A stretch of DNA of 64,000 nucleotides. Origin: Melioribacteraceae bacterium. Lineage in GTDB: Bacteria > Bacteroidota > Ignavibacteria > Ignavibacteriales > Melioribacteraceae. This document shows positions 56,845-64,000 of the stretch, one piece after another. The translations under genes were made by a program, and so were the position numbers. Numbering within the stretch: the first letter of the stretch is position 1; every line of letters starts with the position of its first letter. The notes beneath the pieces were generated by a model that saw only the letters and a program-made list of their open reading frames with translations, was not told where the DNA came from and searched no databases. The stretch is from the NCBI GenBank assembly GCA_019638015.1, contig JAHBUP010000001.1, positions 2,326,424 to 2,390,423 on the forward strand, given 5' to 3'.

Positions 56845-59661
56845 CTAAAACCAGTCAGATTTGAGTTCAAAATATACACTAAATTTTGTACCTACATCTT
56901 TTTTAGATTCGACTTCAATTTTAGCATTATTTAAGTCGCAATATTTTTTAACTAAAGCTAAACCCAAGCCATTACCGTCGAAGCGGCGCGAGTAACCTCT
57001 ATCTTCCTGCATAAATGGGGTGAATAGATTCTCAACATATTCTTGCGACATACCGATACCGGTATCTTCCAAAGTTATTTTAATTTTATTATCGAGAGCA
57101 GGTTCAACTTTTATAGCGATACTCCCTTTGTTGGTGTATTTTATAGCGTTATCAATAAGATTTACAAATATCTGATAAACACTATATTTATCGGCTCTAA
57201 TAATTGCGTTAGGAACATTGCTCTCATACTTCAATTCAAGATTCTTTTTTGATGCTAAATTTTGATATTCGCTTTTGGTCGAGAGCAAAATATCACTGAT
57301 TATATCGAATTCAGTCCAGATCGGTTCATAAGTTCCAACCTGCATCTCAGAAGAATTTAATATTAAGTCAACCGTCCGCATAAGTCTTTTACCGGCAGTT
57401 TCGATATTCTCAAAATAATCTAACTGCTGATCGTTTAGTTGATTTTCGAGTTCATCTTTTAATAGATTGGCAAAATTGAGAGTGACATTTAGAGGTGATC
57501 TGATTTCATGAGACATTTGTGATAAAAATTCTGATTTAAGGCGTTCAGAGTGTTCGGCCCTATCTTTAGCGGCAATTAAGTCATCGAGCATATTTTTCTT
57601 TTCAGTGATATCCTCCTTGAGGCCGACAAAATGAGTGATAACCCCCTCCTTATTTACAATCGGGAATATTGTATTTTTTTCCCAATAGAGATCACCATTT
57701 TTAGTTTTATTAAGAAGTTCGCCAATCCATTCATTACCTGAAAGAAGAGCTTTCCACATTTCTTGATAAAGTTTAGCCGGATTTTGACCAGAATTTAATA
57801 TTCTTGGATTTTGCCCAAGCAATTCTTCAAGTGAATAACCGGTTTTCTCAATCAATCCTTTATTCACATATTCGATTTGAGCTTCCGGGTTAGTAATAAT
57901 AACGCTTATACTGCTCTGCTCAATAACGCGGCTGAGCAATAAATTTTTCTGCTCCATAGATTTTTTGTCGGTAATATCATGAACAATAGTATAAAGATAG
58001 TCCTTACCTTCAATCACAATTTTGCTGGAAAATATTTCAACATCCCGAACTGAACCATCGGCTAGGCGGTGTTTAAATTCAAAATGAAATCTCCCCAACC
58101 TACGAGCTTTATTTATCTCGAGATCAATCTCGCCGGAGGAGAGTGTATTAATCTGGTTTACTTTCATTTTCTTTAATTCTGAAATACTCCAGCCATAAAA
58201 TTTTTCGGCAGCTTTATTGGCATCAATTATAGATTGGTCATCCGGATCAATAAGCATCATAACCGCGAGATTATTTTCAAACAAATTTCTAAAACGTTCT
58301 TCGCTTTTTCTAAGAGCGTCTTCAGAGTTCTTTCTTTCATTAATATCTCGGGCAACGGCGAGAACTCTTCCTTTACCCCCAATTTCAGTTTTTTGGAGTG
58401 ATATTTCGACCCAGAACTTTTGGCCATTTTTCCTTCGGGCGTACCACTCGAATATCAGCCGGTCAACTTCATTAGTTTTTTTAATATATCCCTGAGCAAC
58501 ATCTTCGTTGTACATAGCCTCATCGGCACTCAAATCCCCAATATTTCCATTTATCACTTCCTCTTTCGAATCGTAGCCATACATTTTCAGCATAGCATTA
58601 TTAACGTCAAGTATTTTGCCAGTATTTGCTTCATGAATAAATATTGCCTCGCCGGTTGAGTTAAAAATTTCCCTATAATTTCTTTCACTTTGAGCTATTA
58701 CCCGAGCCGCATTTTTACTTTCTGTTATATCGGTGATAGTTCCGATGTGCCCAACTATTTGTCCATCCGAATCTAATTGAGGTACCGCCTTGCCCAGTAC
58801 CCAGGCGATAGATCCATCTTTTCTTACAAAGCGGTATTCGTTTTGAGCCACTCTTTTTTCTTTAAGTGCTTTTTCAAAATCGGCAGATATAAATTTTTTA
58901 TCATCCGGATGAACTGCTTGCATCCAATTATCTTGAAGAGCCTCCTCAAAACTTAATGAGGAAATTTCACTCCACCTTTTATTTACATATGTAGTTTTCC
59001 CATTAATATCGGTTCTAAAAATTCCAACGGGTGCAACTTCGGTTAGCAGCTGATACTTTCTTTCACTCTCAGTCAATTTTTTAAGTGATGTTACATTTTC
59101 TTCATGATCTAATAAAATTCTTCCAATTAGTACTGTTACAAGGGGATAAATTCCGAGCACTGTGAAGGAAATTGCTTTGTATGTATCCATTATATTTTTG
59201 GATGGGAGCAAAATAACAAGTAAGAGCATGAAAGCATGGACAATCAACCCCATTTGATAGAGTTTAATTTTTGTAAAACGCTGTTCGGGATCTTTATTTT
59301 TTACTTTATAAAAGAAATAACCAACTAAAAATGATTCAATTATTACAAAAACGCCCATCAACAAACCACCGCCTCCAATCGAGATTCTATAAATAGCGGC
59401 CATTAGAGCTGAGATTATACCGGAGAGAGGACCAAAAAAGAGAGTACATAAACTTATCACTATGGATCTGCCGTCAAAAATAATTCCTTCGGCAAACTTG
59501 AATGGGTAGATCATACCGATAATTGTGGTTAAGCCAAAGAGGATACCTTGCAGCAGTTTTCCACTGAGTTCGTTCCGCTTAAATCTAGTTTCAATAAAAA
59601 CGGAAAAAACGCTCAGCGCAACTAAGACAGAGAGATTGTAAATTAATTGAATAATGATCAC
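56845..59661 (-). CDS. PAS-domain sensor histidine kinase with 5TM-LYT sensor
   Basis: A 938-residue kinase. Residues about 1-190 form the five-helix 5TMR-LYT sensor (IETRFKRNELSGKLLQGILF, LFFGPLSGIISALMAAIYRI). Four PAS domains follow (about 200-690). The DHp domain has SQMSHEIRSPLNVTLNFANL and the ATPase has an N-box and GNGLGLALVKKYC. No receiver is attached; the single-domain receiver downstream is the likely partner. Confidence 0.92.
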   Translation of the reverse strand: MIIIQLIYNLSVLVALSVFSVFIETRFKRNELSGKLLQGILFGLTTIIGMIYPFKFAEGIIFDGRSIVISLCTLFFGPLSGIISALMAAIYRISIGGGGLLMGVFVIIESFLVGYFFYKVKNKDPEQRFTKIKLYQMGLIVHAFMLLLVILLPSKNIMDTYKAISFTVLGIYPLVTVLIGRILLDHEENVTSLKKLTESERKYQLLTEVAPVGIFRTDINGKTTYVNKRWSEISSLSFEEALQDNWMQAVHPDDKKFISADFEKALKEKRVAQNEYRFVRKDGSIAWVLGKAVPQLDSDGQIVGHIGTITDITESKNAARVIAQSERNYREIFNSTGEAIFIHEANTGKILDVNNAMLKMYGYDSKEEVINGNIGDLSADEAMYNEDVAQGYIKKTNEVDRLIFEWYARRKNGQKFWVEISLQKTEIGGKGRVLAVARDINERKNSEDALRKSEERFRNLFENNLAVMMLIDPDDQSIIDANKAAEKFYGWSISELKKMKVNQINTLSSGEIDLEINKARRLGRFHFEFKHRLADGSVRDVEIFSSKIVIEGKDYLYTIVHDITDKKSMEQKNLLLSRVIEQSSISVIITNPEAQIEYVNKGLIEKTGYSLEELLGQNPRILNSGQNPAKLYQEMWKALLSGNEWIGELLNKTKNGDLYWEKNTIFPIVNKEGVITHFVGLKEDITEKKNMLDDLIAAKDRAEHSERLKSEFLSQMSHEIRSPLNVTLNFANLLKDELENQLNDQQLDYFENIETAGKRLMRTVDLILNSSEMQVGTYEPIWTEFDIISDILLSTKSEYQNLASKKNLELKYESNVPNAIIRADKYSVYQIFVNLIDNAIKYTNKGSIAIKVEPALDNKIKITLEDTGIGMSQEYVENLFTPFMQEDRGYSRRFDGNGLGLALVKKYCDLNNAKIEVESKKDVGTKFSVYFELKSDWF

Positions 59662-59961
59662 TTATACCTCTCGATCTAAAAAAACAGATTAAAAACATTT
59701 TAATTCTTTCCTCTATTTAAACATGGCAACAGGAAAGGAGAAATTCAATATTATTTTCGATGATTTTTACTATTTGTTGAATAATCGGACACAGACAATG
59801 AATTCAACTCCCCCAACGTGCTAGATATCACTATTACGATAAGCTCTAACTTAACTGCACTATTAAACATTTTATTAAATGATGATGCGCCATTCAAAAA
59901 GATTTTTTATTTTCATAATATATTTTTATGTTCAATTCGGAATAAAACAAAGAATCTATAA
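59662..59961. other. Divergent intergenic region, no gene seen
   Basis: About 300 bases between the divergently oriented kinase and HDOD genes. It must contain both promoters; no motif was clear. A 33-codon plus-strand frame at 59723 is not supported. Confidence 0.4.
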
Positions 59962-60828
59962 ATGATTTCAGCAGAAAACCCGGCAGCACGAACCTTAAAA
60001 AAGATTGAGTCACTCAAAAACCTCATATCAATTCCGAAAATTATTTTAGAGGTAAACCATCATTTAAGTTCGGATCCGGGGAATATGGTTAAACTGGGCA
60101 AATTAATAAGTCGAGATCAGGGTTTAACCACGAAAGTTGTAGCTGTAGCAAATTCTCCATTGTATGGACTTCAGAGAAAAGTCACTTCAATTGAGTTCGC
60201 ATTAATGATAATGGGAACAGATGAGATTCAGCGGATTGTGACTGCCGTTTCATTATCCGATTCCCTCAAATTCAGTTCGAATGAAAATTTCAACTATCTT
60301 GACTATTGGAAACACTCTATGGTAGTTGGAGCCGCGGCAAAGGATATTTCAATCAGACTTGGGTTTTCTGATCTTTCGGGGGAAGCATTTTTAGCCGGGA
60401 TGCTTCATGACGTTGGAATGCAGATTATCGCTCAATACTTTCCTAACGAATATGTGGCAATTATTGACGCTTCTAAAAATGGGAGAAAATTCTTTGACGC
60501 CGAGAAAGAAATTTTGGGTGTCGGTCATGATTTTATCGGAAAAGAATTAAGCTTGAAGTGGAAACTCCCTGAGAGTATCTCAGAAGCAATCGAACATCAT
60601 CATCTCCCCTCCTCATCAGCAAAGCATAAAGTATTGAGTTCAATAGTTCATCTTGCCGATTCGATGACACAAGAATTTCATGTTGGGGATTGTTTCTGGG
60701 ATAAACAAATCAATTTTGACATTGACGTGGTGGAACTCTTGAAATTCAAATCCGCCGAATTGATGGCCCGCTTTGTTGGCGAGTACAATGAAATCTTTAT
60801 CGATACGGCTGAGTCTATAAATCTGTAA
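59962..60828 (+). CDS. HDOD domain protein
   Basis: A 288-residue signalling protein with a single HDOD domain (LKNLISIPKIILEVNHHLSS, ISRDQGLTTKVVAVANSPLYG, FLAGMLHDVGMQIIAQYFP). HDOD proteins are degenerate HD phosphohydrolases with a regulatory role. The LHDVGMQ keeps HD, so hydrolase function cannot be excluded. One of few plus-strand genes here; convergent with the reductase. Confidence 0.88.
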   Translation: MISAENPAARTLKKIESLKNLISIPKIILEVNHHLSSDPGNMVKLGKLISRDQGLTTKVVAVANSPLYGLQRKVTSIEFALMIMGTDEIQRIVTAVSLSDSLKFSSNENFNYLDYWKHSMVVGAAAKDISIRLGFSDLSGEAFLAGMLHDVGMQIIAQYFPNEYVAIIDASKNGRKFFDAEKEILGVGHDFIGKELSLKWKLPESISEAIEHHHLPSSSAKHKVLSSIVHLADSMTQEFHVGDCFWDKQINFDIDVVELLKFKSAELMARFVGEYNEIFIDTAESINL

Positions 60829-60830
60829 AA

Positions 60831-61838
60831 TTACTTATAATCTGATAGAATCCTCTCTATGCTCCCAAGCTCTGATCCGGTGAATCCAAGATTATTCAAA
60901 CTTGCCACATTATTATCAAGTTGAGATATAGAACTTGCTCCAATTAAAACCGAAGTTATCCTCTCATCTTTCAACAACCAGGCAATTGCCATTTGAGCTA
61001 ACGACTGATTTCTGACCTCAGCTATTTCGTTTAACTTCTTTATAATACTTACTTTATGTTCGGTTATATCATGTGATTTTAGGAAACCATGAGCTTTAGA
61101 AGCGCGGGAACCTTCCGGTACACCTTTTAAGTATCTGTCGGTTAATAATCCTTGCGCAAGAGGTGAAAATGGAATACATCCAATTCCTTCATTTGAAAGA
61201 ATATCTAATAATCCCCCTTCAACCCAGCGTTCGAACATTGAGTACTTTGGTTGGTGGATTAAACAATGGATTCCCATCTCCTTGAGTAATTGTGAAGCTT
61301 TTGCCGTCATTTCTGCGGAATAATTTGAGACCCCCACATAAAGTGCTTTGCCCTGGTTAATAGCTGAAGCCAATGCTCCCATGGTTTCTTCAAGGGGGGT
61401 TTCCGGATCGAACCGGTGAGAATAAAATATGTCAACATAATCGAGATTCATCCGTTTTAAGCTCTGATCTAAACTTGAGAGGAGGTATTTTCTTGAGCCC
61501 CATTCACCGTATGGACCATTCCACATCCAATAACCGGCTTTAGTTGAAATAATAAGTTCATCGCGATATGAATGAAAATCTTGCTTTAATATTCTTCCAA
61601 AATTTTCTTCGGCTGAACCAGCCGGAGGGCCGTAATTATTTGCCAAATCGAAATGAGTAATACCGAGATCGAACGCTCTTCTTAAAACAGCGCGGTAATT
61701 TTCATAAATATCAACTCCCCCGAAATTATGCCACAATCCAAGTGATATCGCGGGTAATTTTATTCCGCTTCGTCCGCATCTTCTATATTGCATTTTTTCA
61801 TACCGGTCATCTTTAGCTAAGTAATTATTAGAACTCAT
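60831..61838 (-). CDS. Aldo/keto reductase (YghZ-like)
   Basis: A 335-residue NADPH-dependent reductase of the L-glyceraldehyde-3-phosphate reductase group: MQYRRCGRSGIKLPAISLG, THFDLANNYGPPAGSAEENF with the catalytic Tyr, ISTKAGYWMW, and YVDIFYSHRFDPETPLEET with His. C-terminal LIGASSISQLDNNV binds the cofactor phosphate. Convergent with the HDOD gene, leaving 2 bases between the stops. Confidence 0.92.
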   Translation of the reverse strand: MSSNNYLAKDDRYEKMQYRRCGRSGIKLPAISLGLWHNFGGVDIYENYRAVLRRAFDLGITHFDLANNYGPPAGSAEENFGRILKQDFHSYRDELIISTKAGYWMWNGPYGEWGSRKYLLSSLDQSLKRMNLDYVDIFYSHRFDPETPLEETMGALASAINQGKALYVGVSNYSAEMTAKASQLLKEMGIHCLIHQPKYSMFERWVEGGLLDILSNEGIGCIPFSPLAQGLLTDRYLKGVPEGSRASKAHGFLKSHDITEHKVSIIKKLNEIAEVRNQSLAQMAIAWLLKDERITSVLIGASSISQLDNNVASLNNLGFTGSELGSIERILSDYK

Positions 61839-61901
61839 TTCAGCTCATTCCTTATTATTTTCAGATTTTCTGGTTCAAATTACGATAATATTTAAAATTA
61901 A

Positions 61902-61929
61902 AAAAGCTGATCTTTTTTGATCAGCTTTT
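61902..61929. terminator. Bidirectional hairpin terminator
   Basis: An 11-base stem AAAAGCTGATC/GATCAGCTTTT with a T-rich loop lies 84 bases beyond the SpoVG-like stop. A-rich and T-rich flanks fit an intrinsic terminator in both directions. Confidence 0.75.
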
Positions 61930-62012
61930 AAGAACATATTCAATTTTATGAAGATCGCTCTAATCCGGTAGAATCAATTTTTCCAATCTAGGGAAACTAT
62001 AATTTAGAAGTT

Positions 62013-62258
62013 TTAAGAATTTTCAAATTCCTCAAGTGCGGTTTTCTGAAGTTCCTCTTTCATTTCTTTGGGGAGAACGATTGTGTCATAATACTTGCCA
62101 TCTTTCCCCTTTTCATTTGGCGCAGATACAAAAAGTCCATTAGTTCCGCTTACAATTCTGAATCCTTTGAGTACAATTCCATCAGAAGTTTGAATATCAA
62201 AATAGGCTTGAGTTTTTCCGTTACTATTTTCGAGTTTGCTCATTCGGACAATTTTCAT
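62013..62258 (-). CDS. SpoVG-like protein
   Basis: An 81-residue protein resembling the SpoVG family of small nucleic-acid-binding regulators: AYFDIQTSDGIVLKGFRIV, SGTNGLFVSAPNEKGKDG, KYYDTIVLPKEMKEEL. The ATG at 62258 was chosen because GGAGGGAAC lies directly in front of it; the upstream ATG at 62270 lies before that ribosome-binding site. A hairpin is in the leader. Confidence 0.8.
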   Translation of the reverse strand: MKIVRMSKLENSNGKTQAYFDIQTSDGIVLKGFRIVSGTNGLFVSAPNEKGKDGKYYDTIVLPKEMKEELQKTALEEFENS

Positions 62259-62292
62259 TGTTCCCTCCATTTTATTTAACTGTTAGTTTCTA

Positions 62293-62314
62293 GTCATGAA
62301 ACCCCTTTCATGAC
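62293..62314. promoter_or_regulatory. Hairpin in the SpoVG-like leader
   Basis: A perfect 9-base stem, GTCATGAAA/TTTCATGAC, with a CCCC loop (GGGG in the transcript) lies 35 bases upstream of the SpoVG-like start and 120 bases after dinB. It has no T-run. It could be a leader element or a cruciform. Confidence 0.4.
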
Positions 62315-62437
62315 GCGGTGATTAATTTAGAATTATAATTTGTATATATCAAGTGTTTATTTTAAGTGAGATTATAATTTTTTAGTATTAAAAATTTGGT
62401 TTTATTTATTAACAGGGGAAAAAAGTATAAAAATCTC

Positions 62438-63580
62438 TTAAACAGCACCTACTCTAATAGAAGAGTACCCATATTTATCTCTAATTTTTTGAACCGCATG
62501 AAGCATTTTCTTCCTTGCGACCTTCTCATCATCAAAAAGAAACTCCTGCTCGCTATATTCTATAAACTTTGAGAGATGGATTCCGATCAAACGAATTCCC
62601 ACCCGGCGGGTATATGCTTTGCGTAAAAGTTTTACGGCGGTTTCAAAAACCTCCTTATCGTCATCGGTAGCTTGAATTGTTTTAGCCCGAGTGAGTGTGT
62701 TAAAATCGGTATATCTAAGTTTAATGCTTATAGTCTCAGCCTGCCAACCTTTATTACGCATGGATTGGCACGCCTTCCCGATCAAATTAAATAATATATT
62801 TTCCAATTCTTTTTTATCAACTTTATCTGAATCAAATGTAGTTTCGCGGGAAATATTTTTTCTTTCATATTCTACATAAAATATTGTGTTCCCCTCTCCG
62901 TTAGCTTTTTTCCACAAATCGAGTCCATATTTACCATAAGCCGCGGTAAAATAATCGGCTGAGACTTTAGTAATATCCCCAATTTTATAAAATCCTTTAG
63001 AGTTTAGTGATTTTAGTGTAACCTTACCAACACCGGGGATTGTTTGAACAGGCATAGGAGCTAAAAATTCCTTTTCCATTCCGGGCAAAACATAGGTAAT
63101 TCCATTTGGTTTCATGCAATCGGACCCAATTTTGGCGATAGTTTTATTTGAGCCGATTCCTATTGAGCAGGGTAATCCGGTTTTTTCTTTAATCTCTTTC
63201 TGAATTTTTGAAGCGAACATAAAAAGTGAGCCGTAGATATTTCTGCAGCCGCTGAAATCCATATAAAACTCATCGATTGAAGCCTGCTCTAAAACCGGGG
63301 CATAATCCTGCAATATTGCTTTTACAGATTTTGAAAAGCGGGTGTACTCTTTATGATGCCCGTGGAGGTAGATTCCATGAGGGCAAAGTTTATAGGCGGT
63401 TCTAATGGGCATTGCCGAATGAAGGCCATATTCACGGGCTTCGTAGGAACAGGCGGTAACTACTCCACGTCCATGAGGATCCCCGCCGACAATCACCGGT
63501 TTACCTTCAAGTTTCGGGTCGAGGATTCTCTCTACCGAAACAAAGAATGCGTCAAGATCGAGATGAAATATTGTTCTCAT
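62438..63580 (-). CDS. dinB: DNA polymerase IV
   Basis: A 380-residue Y-family translesion polymerase: IFHLDLDAFFVSVERILDP with catalytic Asp, SIDEFYMDFSG with the second acidic pair, GIGSNKTIAKIGSD and PGVGKVTLKSLNSKGF helix-hairpin-helix, then the little finger. Full length; probably cytoplasmic and damage-inducible, although no SOS box was identified. Confidence 0.94.
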   Translation of the reverse strand: MRTIFHLDLDAFFVSVERILDPKLEGKPVIVGGDPHGRGVVTACSYEAREYGLHSAMPIRTAYKLCPHGIYLHGHHKEYTRFSKSVKAILQDYAPVLEQASIDEFYMDFSGCRNIYGSLFMFASKIQKEIKEKTGLPCSIGIGSNKTIAKIGSDCMKPNGITYVLPGMEKEFLAPMPVQTIPGVGKVTLKSLNSKGFYKIGDITKVSADYFTAAYGKYGLDLWKKANGEGNTIFYVEYERKNISRETTFDSDKVDKKELENILFNLIGKACQSMRNKGWQAETISIKLRYTDFNTLTRAKTIQATDDDKEVFETAVKLLRKAYTRRVGIRLIGIHLSKFIEYSEQEFLFDDEKVARKKMLHAVQKIRDKYGYSSIRVGAV

Positions 63581-64000
63581 AATAAAATATAGTACGTTGA
63601 TAATAGTTACCTTCCTGCCAGACCTGCAGGTTTAGCCACTTTAATTTCTGTATTAATATGTTACGGAATGACAACCAATCCTGTCATTTCGAAGGAGTTG
63701 ATTCCTCTTTCATTGGAACGACTGAGAAATCTTTTCTATCTCCCTGATTCGGTCAAGAAATGGTTCCCGCCACACCCGTCAATCAACAGGGCGGGTAAAG
63801 AAACGGCGGGCAGGCTTGACCGCCTTTGAAAAGTATGCCTGAGCTCGCCGTTTTCAACTCTATACTCATCACTCAACACTCTAAACTGTCTTCCGATTTC
63901 TTCCGCCATAAATAGGGCGGACAGGCACCCCGCCAAAGCGGGGATTCGGAATAACAACATCCTTTTCTTGCCTTTTAGCAAACAAAACCTTATAATATAG
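63581..64000. repeat. Repeat-rich intergenic region
   Basis: No gene seen. It carries a GTCATTTCGAAGGAG...ACTGAGAAATC copy (63679-63732), a 63744-63822 segment homologous to 40447-40570, a 7-base actcNNN tract (63857-63892) and the 63923-63957 copy of the element inside wbpA. Confidence 0.75.

Noticed and set aside
59723..59824. 33-residue plus-strand frame in the kinase-HDOD gap
   Set aside because: No ribosome-binding site and no similarity or motif; the length is expected by chance.
63736..63981. 81-residue minus-strand frame
   Set aside because: Repeat-derived reading frame with Arg/Pro-rich palindrome translation, not a gene.

Overview
The window is a low-GC bacterial chromosome segment, probably from the Ignavibacteriota or a nearby Bacteroidota/Chlorobi-type lineage. 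The evidence is a very large secreted protein ending in a type IX secretion C-terminal domain of the 'NYPNPFNPET' type, reg_prop sensor kinases, and long AT-rich intergenic stretches packed with dispersed repeats. No rRNA, tRNA, insertion sequence or CRISPR array was seen.

Region 1 (about 1 to 38 kb, nearly all minus strand, so transcribed right to left) is a surface-polysaccharide (O-antigen or capsule) locus with short spacings and many 4-base ATGA overlaps. It carries nucleotide-sugar enzymes (WbpA-like UDP-GlcNAc dehydrogenase, WlbA/WbpB-like 3-dehydrogenase, Gmd and Fcl for GDP-L-fucose, a WbpP-like 4-epimerase, a LegB-like 4,6-dehydratase, two DegT aminotransferases, a sugar-phosphate nucleotidyltransferase). 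It also carries a WbpG/HisH/HisF amidotransferase set for an acetamidino sugar, hexapeptide acyltransferases, methyltransferases, a formyltransferase, glycosyltransferases, a Wzx flippase and a Wzy-like polymerase. At the left end is a cassette of AsnB, bi-domain oxidoreductase, alpha/alpha-toroid, DUF354 and polysaccharide deacetylase genes. The inferred product is a heteropolymer with fucose, a diamino-uronic acid carrying an amidine, and a 4-amino-6-deoxy sugar that may be formylated.

Region 2 (about 30 to 42 kb) is a repeat-rich accessory zone. It holds a four-helix-bundle pseudogene, an MntA/HepT pair, a VapBC-like pair, a fused and frameshifted RHH-RelE gene, an H-type lectin, two small paralogous genes, and several families of intergenic repeats. 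The striking feature is that repeat-like sequence also lies in frame inside the four neighbouring sugar genes wbpP-like, gmd, fcl and wbpA. A chain of tiny, translationally coupled open frames that each begin like an NAD-binding SDR protein and run straight into a GC-rich palindrome lies beside gmd and fcl.

Region 3 (42 to 64 kb) carries a 2.7-kaa secreted modular protein whose signal peptide is out of frame by one base, a reg_prop sensor kinase with a LuxR-type regulator and a stand-alone receiver, L-2-hydroxyglutarate oxidase, a second receiver plus PAS/5TM kinase, an HDOD protein, an aldo/keto reductase, a SpoVG-like protein and DNA polymerase IV. All functional calls are from reading translations, motifs and context; no database search was run.
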